From positions 1 to 8,070 of the forward strand of contig CAKTVG010000043.1 in the NCBI GenBank assembly GCA_934622035.1: a DNA stretch of 8,070 nt. Reading direction: 5' to 3'. The notes beneath the pieces are model-generated. The model was given only the letters and a program-made list of their open reading frames with translations, searched no databases and was not told the origin of the DNA. Shown in pieces: positions 5,909 to 8,070 of the stretch. Positions within the stretch are counted from its first letter, which is position 1; each line of letters opens with the position of its first letter. Position numbers and translations under genes: made by a program. The DNA is from an uncultured Oscillospiraceae bacterium (GTDB lineage Bacteria; Bacillota; Clostridia; Oscillospirales; Oscillospiraceae).

Positions 5909-7372
5909 ATGGCTGTCAATACAGATAATATTACTCAGTTCTTAGAGGGCATCCGCGACGAGCGTCGCACTCACGCCAATACGGCTCAGCGTATAGGCAC
6001 TGCCCTGCTGATGCTGCTGGCTCTCGTAGGGAAGCAGCTCGACCTTAGTGTGTACCTGCGCAACGACATCGACAACAATGCCAAGGGGGTTATTGGCTTC
6101 GACAAGGGTCTGAAGCTTGGCGACGGCGGGTGTGGCATCGATGGCTTCGGCGAGGCGGTACTGCGACGTATATTGTCGCTGGGCTACGACGGGGCGACGC
6201 AGCAGGGATTCGGCATCGTTGACCGTGGCGACGGCAAGTTCAGGCTTGACATCCACGACCTTCAGGTGTGGGGCAAGGCTGTATTCCAGGAGCTGGAGGT
6301 GAGGAAGCTGTCGTATGCCGGGGGCAATGTGTACCTGAGCGGTTCGGGCAGCAGGATATTCAAGACTGAGGAGCTGTATGACGAGGCGGGCAAGGTGAAG
6401 GGCTGGCGCTGCTGGCTGCTGGCTGACGACGGCACTACGGCGACGCAGAACATGTGGCGTGTGGGTGACCAGGCTCGCTGCCAGACGTTCGGGTTGGCTG
6501 ACAAGCAGAAGCCGACGCGCTCGTGGTGGCGACTGGTGACTGCCGTGAGCGAGGAGAATGTGGCGCTGACTGACGAGGTGGGCAACGAGCTGTATGACGG
6601 CAAGAAATTCGGGTGGATAGAGATAGCGAATGACAACTGCGAGCCGGGCAGCGACGTGCCCATGGCTGGCGACACAATAGTGCTTGACGGCAACCAGAAC
6701 CCTAACGAGACTGGTCGTCAGGGTGTCATGATACTTGAGACTACGGGACCTAACACTCCTCGCATCGTGGCGTATAAGGGTGTCGTGGGCTACACGCATG
6801 AGGGCTGTGAGGTGTTCAAGCTGTCGCCCGAGGGCTCAAGGATTGTATCGACATCGTTCGAATGGGTGTCGCCTACGGGTGACATTATCCATATTGTCAA
6901 TTACAGAGGCGAGTGGCAGAGTGGTGTGAACTACGGCTATTATGACCAGGTGAGCCACGGCAACGGTGTGTGGCTGTGTACTAACAGCAACGGCAGCACT
7001 ACGGAGCCTAAGGAGGGCAATGCCGACTGGCAGCTGGTGATGAAGGCGGAGAAGGGCGAGAAGGGCGACGACGGTGTGGCTTATCAGGTGATGATAACGA
7101 GCGACACTGGCACGGTGATGATTAACGGCTCGGGGAAAATGACGCTCAAGGCTACGCTGCTGCGCAATGGCGAAGACATAAGCGACACTATCAGCAACAG
7201 CTCGTGGTCATGGTGGCGAAAGTCGGCTGACGCTGAAGACGATGCTGTATGGGGCACGCTGCACGAGGGCGTGGGGCGTTCGTGTCTTATCACACGTGAC
7301 GACGTGAGCAGGCAGGCTCAATTCGGGTGTCGTGTGTACATGTCAGACACGAAGACTATTAATAGTAAATAA
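5909..7372 (+). CDS. Modular phage tail/fibre protein with carbohydrate-binding-like and Ig-like parts (487 aa)
   Basis: Likely a surface-exposed tail protein that contacts the host. Residues 1-50 form an amphipathic helical anchor. Residues 50-330 are a beta-rich body with GWRCWLLADDGTTATQNMW (165-183), VGDQARCQTFGL (185-196) and AGDTIVLDGNQ (253-263), a combination that I recall from Bacteroides prophage tail proteins. Residues 332-377 (YRGEWQSGVNYGYYDQV, WLC, EP, ADWQL) have the spacing of a small CBM5/12-type carbohydrate-binding module. A short collagen-like EKGEKGDDG (381-389) links to an Ig-like stretch (391-479) with a WSWW core and a DDVSRQAQFGCRVYM strand. It ends soon after, at residue 487, whereas proteins of this type are often much longer. 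No chaperone or peptidase tail is visible. No signal peptide, as expected for a virion protein. Confidence 0.75.
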   Translation: MAVNTDNITQFLEGIRDERRTHANTAQRIGTALLMLLALVGKQLDLSVYLRNDIDNNAKGVIGFDKGLKLGDGGCGIDGFGEAVLRRILSLGYDGATQQGFGIVDRGDGKFRLDIHDLQVWGKAVFQELEVRKLSYAGGNVYLSGSGSRIFKTEELYDEAGKVKGWRCWLLADDGTTATQNMWRVGDQARCQTFGLADKQKPTRSWWRLVTAVSEENVALTDEVGNELYDGKKFGWIEIANDNCEPGSDVPMAGDTIVLDGNQNPNETGRQGVMILETTGPNTPRIVAYKGVVGYTHEGCEVFKLSPEGSRIVSTSFEWVSPTGDIIHIVNYRGEWQSGVNYGYYDQVSHGNGVWLCTNSNGSTTEPKEGNADWQLVMKAEKGEKGDDGVAYQVMITSDTGTVMINGSGKMTLKATLLRNGEDISDTISNSSWSWWRKSADAEDDAVWGTLHEGVGRSCLITRDDVSRQAQFGCRVYMSDTKTINSK

Positions 7373-7398
7373 TATAACTTTAATTCAAAAATAAGATT
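7373..7398 (+). promoter_or_regulatory. AT-rich leader of the last gene
   Basis: This 26-bp gap is nearly all A and T, unlike the heptad gaps, and the next gene starts at its end. A TAACTTTA is one base from the TAnnTTTG -7 box but lies too near the start to be convincing. The leader more likely favours ribosome access, as is common in Bacteroidota, which rarely use Shine-Dalgarno pairing. Confidence 0.3.
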
Positions 7399-8070
7399 AT
7401 GCCAAAAGTATTAGCTAATGGTCAGATTACTATCGTTGACCTCAATGACGGCAAGGCCGTACAGTGTTTTACTCATTGCTCTAAGGGCGAGACTCAGATT
7501 TATACTCCCGACACGGGTGTGTACACTCCGAACTATTCGGCAAGCGAGCCTAACGTTATCACAGCCCGTGTCTACGTGACTGGCAATGCTTCAGATCAGG
7601 CTCCTACAGCTGCTTGTACTGGTTGGTCGTGGAAGGTGGATGGCGTGGCTGCTACCCCTGTGAGCGGCAAGTCGTATCAGCTTAACCTCGCCAGCAATAT
7701 CGCCAAGAACGGCAGCGTGAAGAACATCGAATGGTCGTGCAAATACACTGACCCAGAGACTAAGGCTACGACTACGTGCATCGGCTACAAGACGATTTCG
7801 CTGGCGAAGAGTGGCGGTGCGCTCCAGACTGTGCAGATTGAGACTCCCGACGGCAACACGTTCGACTCGACCAACAACACGAAGCAGCTGCGTGCCGTGG
7901 CGAAGTTCTTCCGTGGCAACGTGCAGGACACTTCTCTGACTTCTATGGCTTGGGAGGTGCTGAATATCAGTGCTGGCACATGGAGTGCTGTGGCTTCGGG
8001 CAGCGTGAGCACTTCGGGTGGCGTGAGCACTCTGAACGTGAGTGCCAATGACGTGCTTAACTTCCAGACC
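7399..8070 (+). CDS. Ig-like repeat phage surface protein, 5' part (at least 224 aa)
   Basis: An open frame from ATG at 7399 to the window edge without a stop, 224 codons in register with the last base. The N-terminus MPKVLANGQITIVDLNDGKAV is followed by two Ig-like units: about residues 50-135 (ITARVYV, then WSWKVDGV, then a strand ending in CIGYKTISLA) and about 141 to the end (LQTVQIETPDG, LRAVAKFFRGN, MAWEVLN). The Val/Ile alternation, the Trp on the central strand and the high Thr, Ser and Asn content fit an extracellular adhesive protein. It shares architecture with the end of the 487-aa protein, so both probably belong to the same tail or fibre assembly. The start follows a 26-bp AT-rich leader. 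The C-terminus is outside the window. Confidence 0.75.
   Translation, partial: MPKVLANGQITIVDLNDGKAVQCFTHCSKGETQIYTPDTGVYTPNYSASEPNVITARVYVTGNASDQAPTAACTGWSWKVDGVAATPVSGKSYQLNLASNIAKNGSVKNIEWSCKYTDPETKATTTCIGYKTISLAKSGGALQTVQIETPDGNTFDSTNNTKQLRAVAKFFRGNVQDTSLTSMAWEVLNISAGTWSAVASGSVSTSGGVSTLNVSANDVLNFQT

Noticed and set aside
5942..6799. 285-codon minus-strand frame under the fibre gene, with shorter ones at 639-1505 and 3484-4161
   Set aside because: Same cause as the portal shadow: composition without motifs, and each fully overlaps a well-supported sense gene.
5909..8070. Variable repeat of a diversity-generating retroelement in the fibre genes
   Set aside because: Such elements are common in gut Bacteroidota phages, but no template repeat or reverse transcriptase gene is in the window and no adenine-biased C-type-lectin end is visible.

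Overview
The window looks like the early-to-middle part of a tailed-phage (prophage) structural operon from a gut-type Bacteroidota host such as Bacteroides or Prevotella. Four things point there: the protein families (a Bacteroidota-type portal, a connector-like protein and a modular tail/fibre protein); the absence of Shine-Dalgarno sites before most starts; a TAnnTTTG-type promoter -7 box; and the last part of a Bacteroides-style tyrosine recombinase at the left edge. The host assignment is inference from sequence style. No database search was possible.

Layout. Positions 65-247 hold the last ~60 codons of a tyrosine recombinase, with an in-frame stop just upstream, so it appears broken. 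A strong intrinsic terminator (295-332) and a candidate promoter (-7 box at 360-367) follow. All nine intact or partial genes downstream lie on the + strand: a 347-aa beta-rich virion-like protein (390-1433), a small 81-aa protein (1581-1826), the portal (1823-3271), a 279-aa connector-like protein (3304-4143), a 250-aa helical protein (4177-4929), a 165-aa neck-like protein (4955-5452), a 149-aa tail-completion-like protein (5454-5903), a 487-aa modular tail/fibre protein (5909-7372), and an Ig-like repeat protein (7399 onward) that runs off the right edge. Apart from the 26-bp gap before the last gene, the spacing downstream of 1581 is what one long co-transcribed unit would give.

The most unusual signal is not a protein. 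Five short non-coding gaps, all between genes of the first half, consist almost entirely of 7-bp tandem units of the type ACATTCA / ACACTTA, often overlapping the upstream stop codon. In two gaps the unit ends exactly at the next ATG as ACATT-ATG. The first gap (1431-1580) has units in both orientations around a GC-rich core and could fold into a large hairpin. The heptads stop abruptly after the gene starting at 4955; the later junctions are tight or AT-rich.

How the genes may work together: the portal with the products at 3304, 4177, 4955 and 5454 would form the head-tail connector/neck. The products at 5909 and 7399 would be surface-exposed tail proteins touching the host glycocalyx. Terminase, major capsid protein and tape measure are not in the window, so capsid and DNA-packaging genes must lie elsewhere or be missing.
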